Positions 1-10,233 of a DNA stretch of 64,000 bases are shown here, one piece after another; the first letter of the stretch is position 1; every line of letters begins with the position of its first letter. The position numbers and the translations under genes are program-made. The stretch comes from Stagnimonas sp. (GTDB lineage Bacteria; Pseudomonadota; Gammaproteobacteria; Nevskiales; Nevskiaceae): the NCBI GenBank assembly GCA_030696045.1, contig JAUYNO010000051.1, forward strand, positions 1 to 64,000, given 5' to 3'. The notes beneath the pieces were generated by a model. It was not told the origin of the DNA and did no database searches. It saw only the letters and a list, made by a program, of their open reading frames with translations.

Positions 1-3000
1 GGCCTGCCGGATCAGCCACTGGTATCGGCGCGGCTGTTCGAGGGCCTGTCCGATACCCTGGCCCTGCTCGAAGAAACCAACGCGGCTGGCGATCTGGCGC
101 CGCTGCGGCCGCTGCGCGCCCTGCTCGATTCGGCCTGCGCGTCGCCGCCGGCAACGCTGACGGCGCTCTGGCAGGGCCTGGCGCCGGTGGCCGCGCTAGC
201 GGCGCAGTTGGGCCGCGAGCAGCAGACCGGGGCAAGGGGCTGGGCCGAGGCCATCGAGCGGCAGAGCCGGGCCGCCCTCGCCGACCTGCAATGGCTGGCG
301 CCCTGGCTGCTGCTGGAGCCGCCGCCGCTGGGTCTGGATGACATCCACCCGGACGCGCCGATTCCCAGCCTGCGCGGGCTGGCCGGGCACGGTCAGGATC
401 GGCTGGCGGAGCTTGCCCTGCGCCTGGGTCAGGCGATCAGTCCGGCGCAGCAGGCCTGGCTCACCGACTACCGCGCCGACCTGGCGCTCGGCGGCCAGCG
501 CGCCCGGGAACGCATCGCCGACTGCGAGGCGCTGGCGCAACAGGCGGCCGGCTTCGCCGACATGGATTACGAATTCCTGTACGACCGTACCCAGCACCTG
601 CTGGCGATCGGCTACAACGTCGACGAGTTCCGCCGCGACAGCAGCTATTACGACCTGCTCGCCTCGGAAGCGCGACTGGCCTGTTTCGTCGCCATCGCCC
701 AGGGCCGGCTGCCGCAGGAAAGCTGGTTCGCGCTCGGGCGCCTGCGCACCAGCACCGGCGGCGAGCCGATCCTGGTGTCCTGGTCGGGCTCGATGTTCGA
801 GTACCTGATGCCGCTGCTGGTGATGCCCAGCTATCCCGGCACCCTGCTGGACCAGACCTGCGCGGCGGCAGTGAGCTGGCAGATCGCCTACGGCCAGAGC
901 CGGGGCCAGCCCTGGGGCATTTCCGAGTCGGGCTACAACGCGGTCGACGCCAGCCTCAACTACCAGTACCACGCCTTTGGGGTGCCCGGCCTGGGCCTGA
1001 AGCGCGGTCTGTCGGAAGACCTGGTGGTGGCGCCGTATGCCAGCGCATTGGCGCTGATGGTGGCGCCGGAAGCGGCCTGCGTGAACCTGCAGCGCCTGGC
1101 CGCCACCGGACTCGACGGGCCCTATGGCTTCTACGAGGCCATCGACTACACGCCCTCGCGCCTCACACCCGGCCAGACCGGCGTGGTGGTGCGCTCGTTC
1201 ATGGCGCACCACCAGGGCATGAGCTTGCTGGCAATGGCGCAGCTGCTGCTGGATCGGCCGATGCAGCGGCGCTTCGAGTCCGACCCCCGGTTTCAGGCGA
1301 CGCTGCTGCTGCTGCAGGAGCGCATCCCCAAGAACGCGAGCTTCCAGACCCACACCGCCGACGCCGCCGACAGCGGCGCCTTCGACGAGGCGCCGGAAAT
1401 CTCGGCGCAGGCGCCGCTGGGCGCCTACACCCCGACGCCGGAAGTGCAGCTGCTGTCCAACGGCCGCTACCACGTCATGCTCAGCAATGCCGGCGGCGGC
1501 TACAGCCGCTGGAAGGACATCGCCGTCACCCGCTGGCGCGAGGATCCGAGCTGCGACCACTGGGGCAGCTTCCTGTACCTGCGCGACGTCGCCAGCGGCG
1601 AGTTCTGGTCCGCCGGCCACCAGCCGACGCTGCGCCAGGCCGACCACTACGAAGCCCTGTTCACGCGCGGTCGCGCCGAGTTCCGACGCCGCGACGCGCA
1701 CTACGAGAGCCATTCCGAGATCGTGGTATCGCCGGAAGACGACATCGAACTGCGCCGCCTGCGGGTCAGCAATCGATCCTCGGCGCGGCGGCTGCTGGAA
1801 GTCACCAGCTATGCCGAGGTGGTGCTGGCCAACCCGGCCGCCGACCTGATGCAGCCGGGCTTCGGCAAGCTGTTCGTGCAGACCGAAATCCTGCCGGGCC
1901 GGCGCGCCATCCTGTGCACCCGGCGGCCCCGCTCGCTGGGCGAGCCGACGCCCTGGATGTTCCACCTGCTCGCCAGCAACGGCGCCCTCATCGAATCGGC
2001 TTCCTACGAGACCGACCGCATGCGCTTTCTCGGCCGTGGCCGCAGTGGCGCCGCGCCGCAGGCGATGGACCAGGCCGGGCCGCTGTCGGGCAGCCAGGGG
2101 TCGGTGCTCGACCCCATCGTCGCCATCCGCTGCCGGCTGACGCTGGAGGCCGAGCAGTCGCTGACGCTGGACTGGGTCACCGGCGTCGCCGACAGCCGCG
2201 ACGCCTGCCTGGCCCTGGTCGAGAAATACCAGGACCGCCACCTCGCCGACCGCGTCTTCGACCTTGCCTGGACCCACCACGGCGTGACCCTGCGGCAGAT
2301 CAACGCCAGCGATGCCGATGCCCAGCTCTACCGCCGGCTGGCCGGCTCGGTGCTCTACGCCAATGCCGCGCTGCGGGCCGAAGCCGCGGTGCTGATCCAG
2401 AACCGGCGCGGCCAGTCCGGGCTCTGGGGCTACGCCATCTCCGGCGACCTGCCGATCGTGCTGCTGAAGATTGCCGACAGCGCCCACATCGACCTCGCGC
2501 GCAAGCTGATCCAGTGCCACGCCTACTGGCGGCTCAAGGGGCTAAGCGTGGATCTGGTGATCTGGAACGAGGACCACGTCGGCTACCGCCAGCGCCTGCA
2601 GGACCAGATCCTGGGCCTGATCGCCACCGGCACCGAGGCCCATGCCGTCGACCGGCCGGGCGGCATCTTCGTGCGCTCGGCCGAGCAGATCTCGGCCGAG
2701 GACCGCATCCTGCTGCAGGCGGTGGCGCGGGTGGTGATCTCCGACAGCAGCGGCAGTCTGAGCGAGCAGCTGCAGCGTGCCGTGCTGGCAGACAAGAAGC
2801 CGCCGCGCCTGGTGCCCAGCCGCATCCATCGCCCCGAGCCGGCGGCGGCGGCCGAAGCGCAGCCTCCCGAGCTGATCCTCGGCAACCCGCTGGGTGGCTT
2901 CAGCGCCGATGGCCGCGAGTACTGCATCACCAGCTCGGCGGCGCAGCGCACGCCGCTGCCCTGGGTCAATGTGCTGGCCAATCCCGGCTTCGGCTCGGTG

Positions 3001-4482
3001 ATCAGCGAGAGCGGCCTGGCCTACACCTGGAGCGAGAACGCCCACGAGTTCCGGCTGACGCCCTGGAGCGACGATCCGGTCGGTGCCAGCGGCGGCGAGG
3101 CGATCTACCTGCGCGACGAGGAGAGCGGCCACTACTGGTCACCGACGCCGCTGCCCTGCGGCGGCAACACGCCCTATCGCACCCGGCATGGCTTTGGCTA
3201 CAGCGTGTTCGAGCACAGCGCCGGCGGCATCCACAGCGAGCTCTGGGTGTATGTGGACCTGCACGAATCGGTGAAGCTGTCGGTGCTGAAGGTGCGCAAC
3301 GGCAGCGGCCGGGCGCGGCGGCTGTCGGCCACCGCCTATGTCGAATGGGTGCTGGGCGATCTGCGGCCGAAGACCGCCATGCACGTGGTCACCGAGATCG
3401 ACGCCAGCAGCGGCGCGCTGTTCGCCCGCAATGCCTACAACAGTGAATTCAGCGGCCGGGTCGGCTTTCTCGATGTCGACGACATGTCGCGCACGCTCAC
3501 CGGCGACCGCCGCGAGTTCCTGGGCCGCAACGGCAGCCTGGCGCATCCGGCGGCGCTGCTGCGAACCCGGCTGTCGGGCCGGGTCGGCGCCGCGCTCGAT
3601 CCCTGCGGCGCGGTGCAGGTGCCGTTCGATCTCGCCGACGGCCAGGAACGCGAGATCATCTTCCGGCTCGGCAGCGGCCAGGATCTCGACGACGCCCGCA
3701 AGCGGGTGCAGCGCTTCCGCCGCAGCGGCTCGGCCCGCAACGCGCTCGAACAGCTGAATCAGCACTGGCGGCGCAGCCTGGGCGCGGTCCAGGTCGAAAC
3801 CCCCGACCCGGCACTCAACGTGCTCGCCAACGGCTGGCTGCTGTACCAGACCCTGGCCTGCCGGCTGTGGGCGCGCAGCGGCTACTCGCAGTCGGGCGGC
3901 GCCTTCGGCTTCCGCGACCAGCTACAGGACGTGATGGCCCTGGTGCATGCCGAGCCGGCGCTGGTGCGCGAGCACCTGCTGCGCAGCGCCGGCCGCCAGT
4001 ACCCGGAGGGCGATGTCCAGCACTGGTGGCATCCGCCGGCCGGGCGCGGCGTGCGCACCCGCTGCTCCGATGACTACCTCTGGCTGCCGTTGGCGGTCTG
4101 CCGCTATGTCGAGGTCAGCGGCGATGGCGCGGTGCTCGACGAGTCGCTGGCCTTCCTCGACGGCCGGCCGCTGGCGGCCGAGGAGGAGTCCTACTACGAC
4201 CTGCCGCACCCCGGCGCCGAGCGGGCCAGCCTCTACCAGCACTGCCAGCGCGCCATCGAGCACGGCCTGCGCTTCGGCGAACACGGCCTGCCGCTGATGG
4301 GGTCCGGCGACTGGAACGACGGCATGAATCTGGTCGGCATCCACGGCCGGGGCGAGAGCGTCTGGCTCGGCTTCTTCCTGCACGAGGTGCTGGGCCGCTT
4401 CGCCGCGCTGGCGGCGCGGCGACGCCGCCTACGCCGACCGCTGCCGGGCGGCGGCCGAGCGCCTGCGCGAAAGCCTGGCTGA
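1..4482 (+). pseudogene. Cyclic beta-1,2-glucan synthase-like protein (NdvB/ChvB type), upstream part, 5' cut by window and 3' frameshifted
   Basis: The frame is open from base 1, so the gene begins before the window; the GT84 glucosyltransferase and membrane part expected at the N-terminus lies outside. What is visible is a glycoamylase-like/cyclisation domain (motifs YEFLYDRTQHLLAIGYNVDE, SWSGSMFEYLMP, SFMAHHQGMSLLA), then two beta-sandwich regions and the (alpha/alpha)6 barrel of a GH94 phosphorylase-like domain. The GH94 general-acid motif GSGDWNDGMN is present near 4300. The family makes cyclic beta-1,2-glucans at the inner membrane for the periplasm. The frame runs into stop codons at 4482 with an Arg-rich nonsense tail (RRRRLRRPLPGG), while the true continuation resumes in frame +2 from about 4421. 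Either the gene is broken or the assembly has a 2-base deletion here. Confidence 0.85.
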
Positions 4483-5290
4483 GCAGGCCTGGGACGGCGC
4501 CTGGTATCGCCGCGCCTGGTTCGACGACGGCAGTCTGCTGGGCTCGGCGACCAACACCGAGTGCCGGATCGACTCGATATCGCAGAGCTGGTCGGTGCTG
4601 TCCGGCGCCGCCGATCCCGCGCGCGCCAGCCAAGCGATGGACTCGCTCGATGCGCATCTGGTGCGGCGCGAGCAGGGGCTGGTGCAGCTGCTGGCTCCGC
4701 CCTTCGACCAGTCCGATCTCAATCCCGGCTACATCAAGGGCTATGTCCCGGGCGTGCGCGAGAACGGCGGCCAGTACACCCATGCCGCGATCTGGGCGGC
4801 GATGGCCTTCGCCAAGCTTGGCGACTCCGGTCGCGCCTGGGAACTGCTGGGGCTGATCAACCCGGTCCACCACGGCCAGAGCGCCGCCGCCGTCGCCACC
4901 TACCAGGCCGAGCCCTATGTGGTCGCCGCCGATGTCTACGCGGTGGCGCCGCACACCGGCCGTGCCGGCTGGAGCTGGTACACCGGTTCGGCCGGCTGGC
5001 TGTACCGGCTGATGCTGGAATCGCTGCTGGGCCTGCGCCGCGAGGGCGAGTGGCTCTACCTCGAACCCTGTCTGCCACCGGACTGGCCGGGCTACCGGCT
5101 CGACTACCGCCACGGCGACAGTCTGTATCGCATCCAGGTCCTGCAGACCGGCCCGGGCGCAGCGCCGCCGATTCGGCAGCTGCGCGTCGACGGCGTCGAC
5201 TGCGCGGAGCCAGGGCTGCGGCTGATTGATGATCGGCGCGAGCACCAGGTCGAGCTGCGGCTGGGCGCGCCGCCTACCGGGCCTGCCTGA
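4421..5290 (+). pseudogene. Cyclic beta-1,2-glucan synthase-like protein, C-terminal GH94 fragment after frameshift
   Basis: Reading frame +2 from 4421 gives DAAYADRCRAAAERLRESLA and continues without a stop to 5290; this is the expected continuation of the GH94 barrel. The motifs NPGYIKGYVPGVRENGGQYT and YQAEPYVVAADVY, followed by GRAGWSWYTGSAGWLYR, belong to the C-terminal half of GH94 phosphorylases, including the phosphate/substrate-binding loops. No start codon with a ribosome site is seen at the frame change, so this is not an independent gene; the ORF track's 4595 start is only the first in-frame start-like codon. Its last 17 bases overlap the convergent methyltransferase gene. Confidence 0.82.
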
Positions 5291-6128
5291 TCCCCACCAC
5301 GCCGTCGCCATTCAGTTCGGTCGCGAAACCCGCGCGTTGCAAGCGGGTCGCAACCTCCTGCGGCACATTGCGCCCGCTGGTGAGCTTGTTGGGCGTGCCG
5401 GTGTAATGGAACAGCCGACCCTGGGGCCGGATCACCCGGGCCAGCTGGTCGTAGAAGACCTGCGAATACAGCTCGCCGGCGATGCCGAAGCGCGGCGGGT
5501 CGTGCAGGATCGCGTCCACTGACTGACTGGGAATGGCGGCGATCTCTTTCGAGACATCAGCATTGCTCAGCGTCAGCACCTGGCCTGGGTCCTCCGGCTC
5601 GCCGTGCTCGGGCGACCAGGCATTGAGGCCGCGCAGCCAGATCACGTCGGGGTTCTTCTCAAACGAGATCACCCGCTGCGCGCCACCGGCGAGGCAGCAG
5701 GCGGCGAAGTAGCCGAGCCCGCCGCAGCAGTCGAGCACCCGCTTGCCACGCGGCTGGATCAGGCCGACCTTGCGTTCGGCGTCGGCCCAGGGCGAAACCT
5801 GGGCGGTGGGCAGCATCTTGATGCCGTCGATCTCGAAGGTCGGCGGGCCCCAGTCGGTCGGCACCAGCTTTATCAGGCCGCTGCCGCCGAAGCGCGACAC
5901 CGCCTGGAAGCTCTCGCCGGTCCACCAGTAGATCGTGCGTTCCTTGCAGACCTCGGGGTACGGGTACTGCTGCCCGCTCCAACTCCAGCCGCTGACGCTC
6001 AGGCCCACCGTCGTCCCAGAGCGCCCGAGGTCCAGCGAGCATTCGGCCACCGCCGCGCCCGCCGCGCGGGCGGCGAGCAGGGCCTGGTGGACTCGCGCGG
6101 TCAATAGCGGGCCGGTGTACTTGCTCAT
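5274..6128 (-). CDS. SAM-dependent methyltransferase, COG2521-like
   Basis: A 284-residue cytosolic protein with a Rossmann methyltransferase core. Motif I is VLDCCGGLGYFA (about residue 131), an acidic strand end is seen at ISFEKNPDV, and the DPPRFG motif (about residue 213) replaces the NPPY of other families. The N-terminal 110 residues form an extra domain rich in aromatic residues. This arrangement (LHDPPRFG-x-AGELYS) resembles the group once called predicted archaeal methyltransferases; the substrate is unknown. The gene converges on the glucan synthase and overlaps its end by 17 bases. The start ATG at 6128 is the only reasonable one, though upstream sequence shows no strong ribosome site. 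Confidence 0.75.
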   Translation of the reverse strand: MSKYTGPLLTARVHQALLAARAAGAAVAECSLDLGRSGTTVGLSVSGWSWSGQQYPYPEVCKERTIYWWTGESFQAVSRFGGSGLIKLVPTDWGPPTFEIDGIKMLPTAQVSPWADAERKVGLIQPRGKRVLDCCGGLGYFAACCLAGGAQRVISFEKNPDVIWLRGLNAWSPEHGEPEDPGQVLTLSNADVSKEIAAIPSQSVDAILHDPPRFGIAGELYSQVFYDQLARVIRPQGRLFHYTGTPNKLTSGRNVPQEVATRLQRAGFATELNGDGVVGIRQAR

Positions 6129-6346
6129 GGCAGCTCGATGTCCTGTAGGTGAATTTCGGCCTGCGGCCTGTGCTGTCTCGACCGATCTAAGTGCGGCAGC
6201 GCACCGACGCCGCAGTCACCAGTCGCGATGCTCCCGGCCACGGCATCCACGCGAACCACCTCGTAGTGCCCCAACGGCAGGCGCCCTGCGCTTGCTCCTT
6301 GGTCGCGCCCCGACGTCGGTCCGCACCCGCAGGAAGGTAAAACAAA

Positions 6347-8617
6347 ATGAAAAACATCGAACGCCCATCCGGCTTCACCGCCGGTCTGCTGGCCCTGCTG
6401 GTGGGCAGCTTGGTCGCCGGCTGCGGCAAGGACCCGGTACTGGGTGGAGCCGGCATGGCCGAGCTGGCGCCGAGCGTGATCGCCACCAGCCCGGTTGCCG
6501 GTGCCGTCGGAGTGGCCCTCGGCGCCCGGACCGTCACCGCCAGCTTCAGCAAGGCGATGAACCCCGCCACGCTGACCGGCGCCAGCTTCAGCCTGGCCTG
6601 CCCGGCTGGCACCGCCGTCGCGGGTGGCGTGAGCTACTCGACCGCCGGCAACATCGCCAGTTTTGTCGCCTCGGCCGATCTGCCCGGCGCCACGACCTGC
6701 ACGGCCACCGTCACCACCGCCGCCCAGGACAGCTTCGGCATTCCCCTGGACGCCGCCGTGAGCTGGAGCTTCACCACCGCGCCGCCGCCCGACACCACCG
6801 CGCCGCTGGTGAGTTCGACCACGCCGCTGGCCGGTGCCAGCGGCGTGGCATTCAACACCCTGGTCACCGCCAGCTTCAGTGAAGCAATGGACCCGCTCAG
6901 CATCAGCGGCGCCAGCTTCAGCCTGGCCTGTCCGGCCGGCACCGCCATCACCGCCACCGTGGCCTACGCCAGCAGCGGCAGCATCGCGACCCTGACGCCG
7001 GCGGCCAATCTGCCGCCGAGCACGGTCTGTGCCGCCAGCATTGCCACCACCGCCCGTGACGCCGCCGGCAATGCCCTCGCCAGCCCATTCAACTGGAGCT
7101 TCACCACCGGTGCCGCGCCCGACACCACGGCACCGACGGTGATCTCGACCGTGCCCGTCGCCGGCGCTACCGGAGTGGCCCTCAACACCCAGGTCAGCGC
7201 CAACTTCAGCGAGCCGATGAATCCCGCCAGCCTGAGCACCAGCAGCTTCAGCCTGGCCTGCCCGGCCGGCACCGCGCGGGCCGGCAGCGTGGCGTATTCG
7301 GGCAGTGGCAAGGCCGCCAGCTTCACCCCGGCGGCCAGCCTGCCGGCGAGCACCGCCTGCGCTGCCAGCATCAGCACCGGCGCCACCGACGCGGCCGGCA
7401 ATGCCCTGGCTGCCGCCTTTGCCTGGTCCTTCACCACCGGCGCCGCCGCCGATACCACCGCGCCGACGGTGATCTCGACCAATTCCGCCGACGGCGCGGT
7501 CGGGGTCTGCATCAACAAGACCATCAACGCCAGCTTCAGCGAGCCGATGGACCCGCTGAGCATCACCACCGCCAGCTTCACGCTGGCGATCACCGGCGGC
7601 GCCTCGGTGGCGGGCGTGGTGGCCTATGACAGCGCGACCCGGATCGCCAGCTTCAATCCCAGCGCGAACCTGATCGGCACACCGCCGACCGGCTACACCG
7701 CGACCATCAAGGGCGGCGTCAACGGCGTGAAGGATCTGGCGGGCAACCCCCTCGCCGCCGACCGCATCAGCCGCTTCACCACCAATGCCTCGACCTGCGC
7801 CGGCGCACCGGCGCTGGGCGCGGCGGCCAGCTTCGGCTCGTTCGGCGGCAACGCGACGCTGACCAATGACGGCCTCAACACGGTGATAAACGGCGATATC
7901 GGCGTCAACGCCGCGTCCACCACAATCACCGGTTTCCGCGATTCCGGCGGCAATGTCTACACGGTGACGCCCAACAACGACGGCAAGGTGAACGGTTTGG
8001 TCTACACCCTGACGGCACCGCCCGGCTCGGTCGCCGGCGAAGCGGTGACCGCCGCCCGCGCCGACGCCGTGCTGGCCTTCGACGCCATCTCGCCGGGCAA
8101 TCTGCCGGGCGGCCTCGACGTCTCCAGCCTGGCGCAATGCCCCAGCTGCGGCGGCGCCGGTGGCGGCCCCGACGAGCTGGCCGGACGCACCCTGCCACCG
8201 GGCGTGTACCTGTCCAGCACCGGCACCTATGACATCGGCGGCGCTGGCCGCACCACCGCCAGCCTGACGCTCGATGCCGGCGGCGATGCGAATGCGGTCT
8301 GGGTGTTCCAGACCGCGGCCGGCACCGGCACGCTCAATGTCGGGCTCACCGGCCCGGCGACACCGGCGGTGCCGATCCAGGTCCTGCTCATCAACGGCGC
8401 CCGGCCCAGGAACGTGTTCTGGTTCGTGCCCGGCGGCGCCAACATCGGCACCGGCTCGACCATGGTGGGAACCCTGCTGGCCGACGCCTCGATCACCCTG
8501 TCCACCACCGGTGGCAGTCCGCCGACGGCGGTGACCACCACCCTGGAAGGCCGGGCGATTGCCCTCACCGCGGCGGTGACGATGACCAATTCCGTCATCA
8601 ACCTGCCCACCCCCTAA
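6347..8617 (+). CDS. Lipoprotein with four SbsA-type Ig-like repeats and a C-terminal DUF3494 (ice-binding-like) domain
   Basis: 756 residues. The signal sequence ends in the lipobox LVAGC (Cys26), so the protein is probably lipidated and exported to the outer membrane. Residues about 40-480 hold four repeats of roughly 110 residues, each with a marker like ASFSEPMNPASL and ending in WSFTT or RFTT, typical of Big_5/SbsA Ig domains. From about 485 to the end is a DUF3494 beta-solenoid (FGSFGGNATLTNDG, INGDIGVN, VYLSSTGTYDIGG, VWVFQT, VPGGANIGTGSTMVGTLLA), the fold of bacterial ice-binding proteins. The Ig repeats probably act as a stalk. A 23-base gap to the following OmpA-like gene suggests one operon. 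Ice binding itself is not shown; many DUF3494 proteins are adhesin-like. Confidence 0.85.
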   Translation: MKNIERPSGFTAGLLALLVGSLVAGCGKDPVLGGAGMAELAPSVIATSPVAGAVGVALGARTVTASFSKAMNPATLTGASFSLACPAGTAVAGGVSYSTAGNIASFVASADLPGATTCTATVTTAAQDSFGIPLDAAVSWSFTTAPPPDTTAPLVSSTTPLAGASGVAFNTLVTASFSEAMDPLSISGASFSLACPAGTAITATVAYASSGSIATLTPAANLPPSTVCAASIATTARDAAGNALASPFNWSFTTGAAPDTTAPTVISTVPVAGATGVALNTQVSANFSEPMNPASLSTSSFSLACPAGTARAGSVAYSGSGKAASFTPAASLPASTACAASISTGATDAAGNALAAAFAWSFTTGAAADTTAPTVISTNSADGAVGVCINKTINASFSEPMDPLSITTASFTLAITGGASVAGVVAYDSATRIASFNPSANLIGTPPTGYTATIKGGVNGVKDLAGNPLAADRISRFTTNASTCAGAPALGAAASFGSFGGNATLTNDGLNTVINGDIGVNAASTTITGFRDSGGNVYTVTPNNDGKVNGLVYTLTAPPGSVAGEAVTAARADAVLAFDAISPGNLPGGLDVSSLAQCPSCGGAGGGPDELAGRTLPPGVYLSSTGTYDIGGAGRTTASLTLDAGGDANAVWVFQTAAGTGTLNVGLTGPATPAVPIQVLLINGARPRNVFWFVPGGANIGTGSTMVGTLLADASITLSTTGGSPPTAVTTTLEGRAIALTAAVTMTNSVINLPTP

Positions 8618-8640
8618 GCCCCGCGCCCCCGGAGAAAAAC

Positions 8641-9792
8641 ATGAAAACCAAAACCTTGCTGGGCAGCACGGGTCGCCTGGGCCTGCTCGCCCTCGCCAGT
8701 TTCGCCAGCCCCGCCGCCCTCGCCGGCGACTCCGGCTGGTACCTCGGCGGCAACGCCGGGCTGGCACAGGCCAGCATCGACGACCAGGGCATCACCGCCG
8801 GATTGCTCGGCAATGGCTTCACCACCACGGGCATCCGGGATGACGAGAGCGATCTCGGCTTCAAGCTGTTCGGCGGCTATCAGCTCAACCGCCATTTCGC
8901 GCTCGAAGCCGGCTATTTCAATCTCGGCGAGTTCGACTTCACCGCGACCACGGTGCCGGCAGGAACGCTCGCTGGCCGCATCAAGCTCAGCGGCCTGAAT
9001 CTCGATGCCGTCGGCCGGCTGCCGTTCACCGAGCGCTTCTCGGCGTTCGGCCGGGCCGGCGTCAATTACGCCGAAGCCAAGGATCGCTTCACCGGCACCG
9101 GCGCGGTGAATGTGGTGCAGCCGAAGCGCGACAAGCGCGACGCCAACTACAAGTTCGGCCTGGGCCTGCAATACGAGCTGACCGAGAGGCTCGGCCTGCG
9201 CGCCGAGGCCGAGCGCTACCGGATCGACGACGCGGTCGGCAGCAAGGGCGATGTTGATCTGCTGTCGCTGGGCCTGGTGTACCGCTTCTTCGGCGCCAGC
9301 CCTGCCACCGCCGTGGCGGTCGCCCCGCCCGCACCGCTGGTCCGCCCGCCGCCGCCCGCGCCGGCACCGGCAGCGCCCGTCGTGGCCAGCGCGCCGCCGC
9401 TGATGGCGGTGCGCTTTTCCGCCAATTCCCTGTTCGATTTCGATCAATCCAGCCTGCGGCCCGAAGGCCGGCCGGCCCTGGACCAGTTCGCCGCGCAACT
9501 GCGCGGCGTCCAGTACGAGCGCATCACGGTCACCGGACACAGCGACCGGATCGGCACCGAGGCCTACAACCTGCGGCTCTCCAGCGAGCGCGCGCAGGCA
9601 GTGAAGGACTACCTGGTGCAATCGGCCGGGATCGCGGCGGATTCAGTCAGCGTGCGCGGCGTCGATGGTGCGCAGCCGCTGACCAAGGCCGGCGACTGCT
9701 CCGACGAGCAGCCTCGGGCCGAGCGGATCGCCTGTCTGCAACCGGATCGCCGCGTGGAGGTGGAAGTATCCGGAACCCGCTCCAGTCCCTGA
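8641..9792 (+). CDS. OmpA-like outer membrane protein with C-terminal peptidoglycan-binding domain
   Basis: 383 residues. A signal peptide ends near ASPAALA (residue 28). Residues about 30-220 are a beta-barrel of the OmpA/porin type (GWYLGGNAGLAQ, LGFKLFGGYQLNRHFALEAGYF, LGLVYRFFG). A Pro/Ala-rich linker follows (about 222-255), then an OmpA C-terminal domain (FDFDQSSLRPEG, VTGHSDRIGTEAYNLRLSSERA) that binds peptidoglycan. GGAG before the ATG is a good ribosome site. It follows the Ig/DUF3494 lipoprotein by 23 bases, so the two are probably co-expressed envelope proteins, one anchoring and one surface exposed. The domain call is firm; the physiological role is inferred. Confidence 0.9.
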   Translation: MKTKTLLGSTGRLGLLALASFASPAALAGDSGWYLGGNAGLAQASIDDQGITAGLLGNGFTTTGIRDDESDLGFKLFGGYQLNRHFALEAGYFNLGEFDFTATTVPAGTLAGRIKLSGLNLDAVGRLPFTERFSAFGRAGVNYAEAKDRFTGTGAVNVVQPKRDKRDANYKFGLGLQYELTERLGLRAEAERYRIDDAVGSKGDVDLLSLGLVYRFFGASPATAVAVAPPAPLVRPPPPAPAPAAPVVASAPPLMAVRFSANSLFDFDQSSLRPEGRPALDQFAAQLRGVQYERITVTGHSDRIGTEAYNLRLSSERAQAVKDYLVQSAGIAADSVSVRGVDGAQPLTKAGDCSDEQPRAERIACLQPDRRVEVEVSGTRSSP

Positions 9793-9816
9793 GGGAACTA
9801 GCGGAGCGCACCAGTC

Positions 9817-9840
9817 CCTTCCCTTGCTTGCGGGGGAAGG
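9817..9840. repeat. Short hairpin (REP-like) after the OmpA-like gene
   Basis: CCTTCCC and GGGAAGG form a 7-bp stem around a 10-base loop in the gap between two converging genes. There is no T-tract, so it is not a typical intrinsic terminator. It may be a REP-type palindrome or an RNA-stabilising hairpin. Confidence 0.3.
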
Positions 9841-9876
9841 AGGCCAGCACTATCGCCATCTGGACGAAAGCTGCTC

Positions 9877-10125
9877 CTAGCGGCCTTTCCTGAGCAGGAA
9901 TGGAATCGCCAGCAGCACCAGGAAGATGACGGCCAGCGCCCCCGCGCCAAAGCCGGCTAGGCCCTTGAACTGGTCAGCGGCCATCACGCTGTCCGCGCTC
10001 GCCGCGCCCGGCACCAGCAGGAAGGCGTTGTCAGCCGCGAACTGCAGGGGCGCGCCGGCCAACTTGCCGTGAATCAGGATGGGCGGGTCCCAGGAAACCA
10101 GTTCAGCGCCTGTTTGCTTGATCAT
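9877..10125 (-). CDS. Small membrane protein with C-terminal transmembrane helix, unknown function
   Basis: 82 residues that match no family I recognise. The C-terminus GLAGFGAGALAVIFLVLLAI followed by PFLLRKGR is one hydrophobic helix with a basic tail, like a tail-anchored protein or a C-terminal sorting signal. The N-terminal 50 residues are mildly polar and carry no signal peptide. The ATG at 10125 has only a weak purine-rich stretch before it, and no in-frame start lies further upstream before a stop. It lies downstream of the Crp/Fnr gene on the same strand. It could be spurious. Confidence 0.4.
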   Translation of the reverse strand: MIKQTGAELVSWDPPILIHGKLAGAPLQFAADNAFLLVPGAASADSVMAADQFKGLAGFGAGALAVIFLVLLAIPFLLRKGR

Positions 10126-10233
10126 GTCTGGCCACCCGAGCTTGCCGTGCGCCGTATCGTCAGCGCCTCCATCTCAAGACTAAGTAAAGCCAGTTGCCGG
10201 TGTCTGTACGTTGTCGCACCGAAACCAGGGTGT

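Noticed and set aside
196-2520. 774-residue minus-strand ORF opposite the glucan synthase
   Set aside because: Composition (Gln/Arg/Gly/Val) and lack of motifs fit an antisense shadow; the plus-strand frame has clear domains.
6125-8767. 880-residue minus-strand ORF opposite the Ig/DUF3494 lipoprotein
   Set aside because: It is rich in Gly/Arg/Ala with no domain, and mirrors the repeat codons of the real gene; such antisense ORFs are expected in GC-rich DNA.
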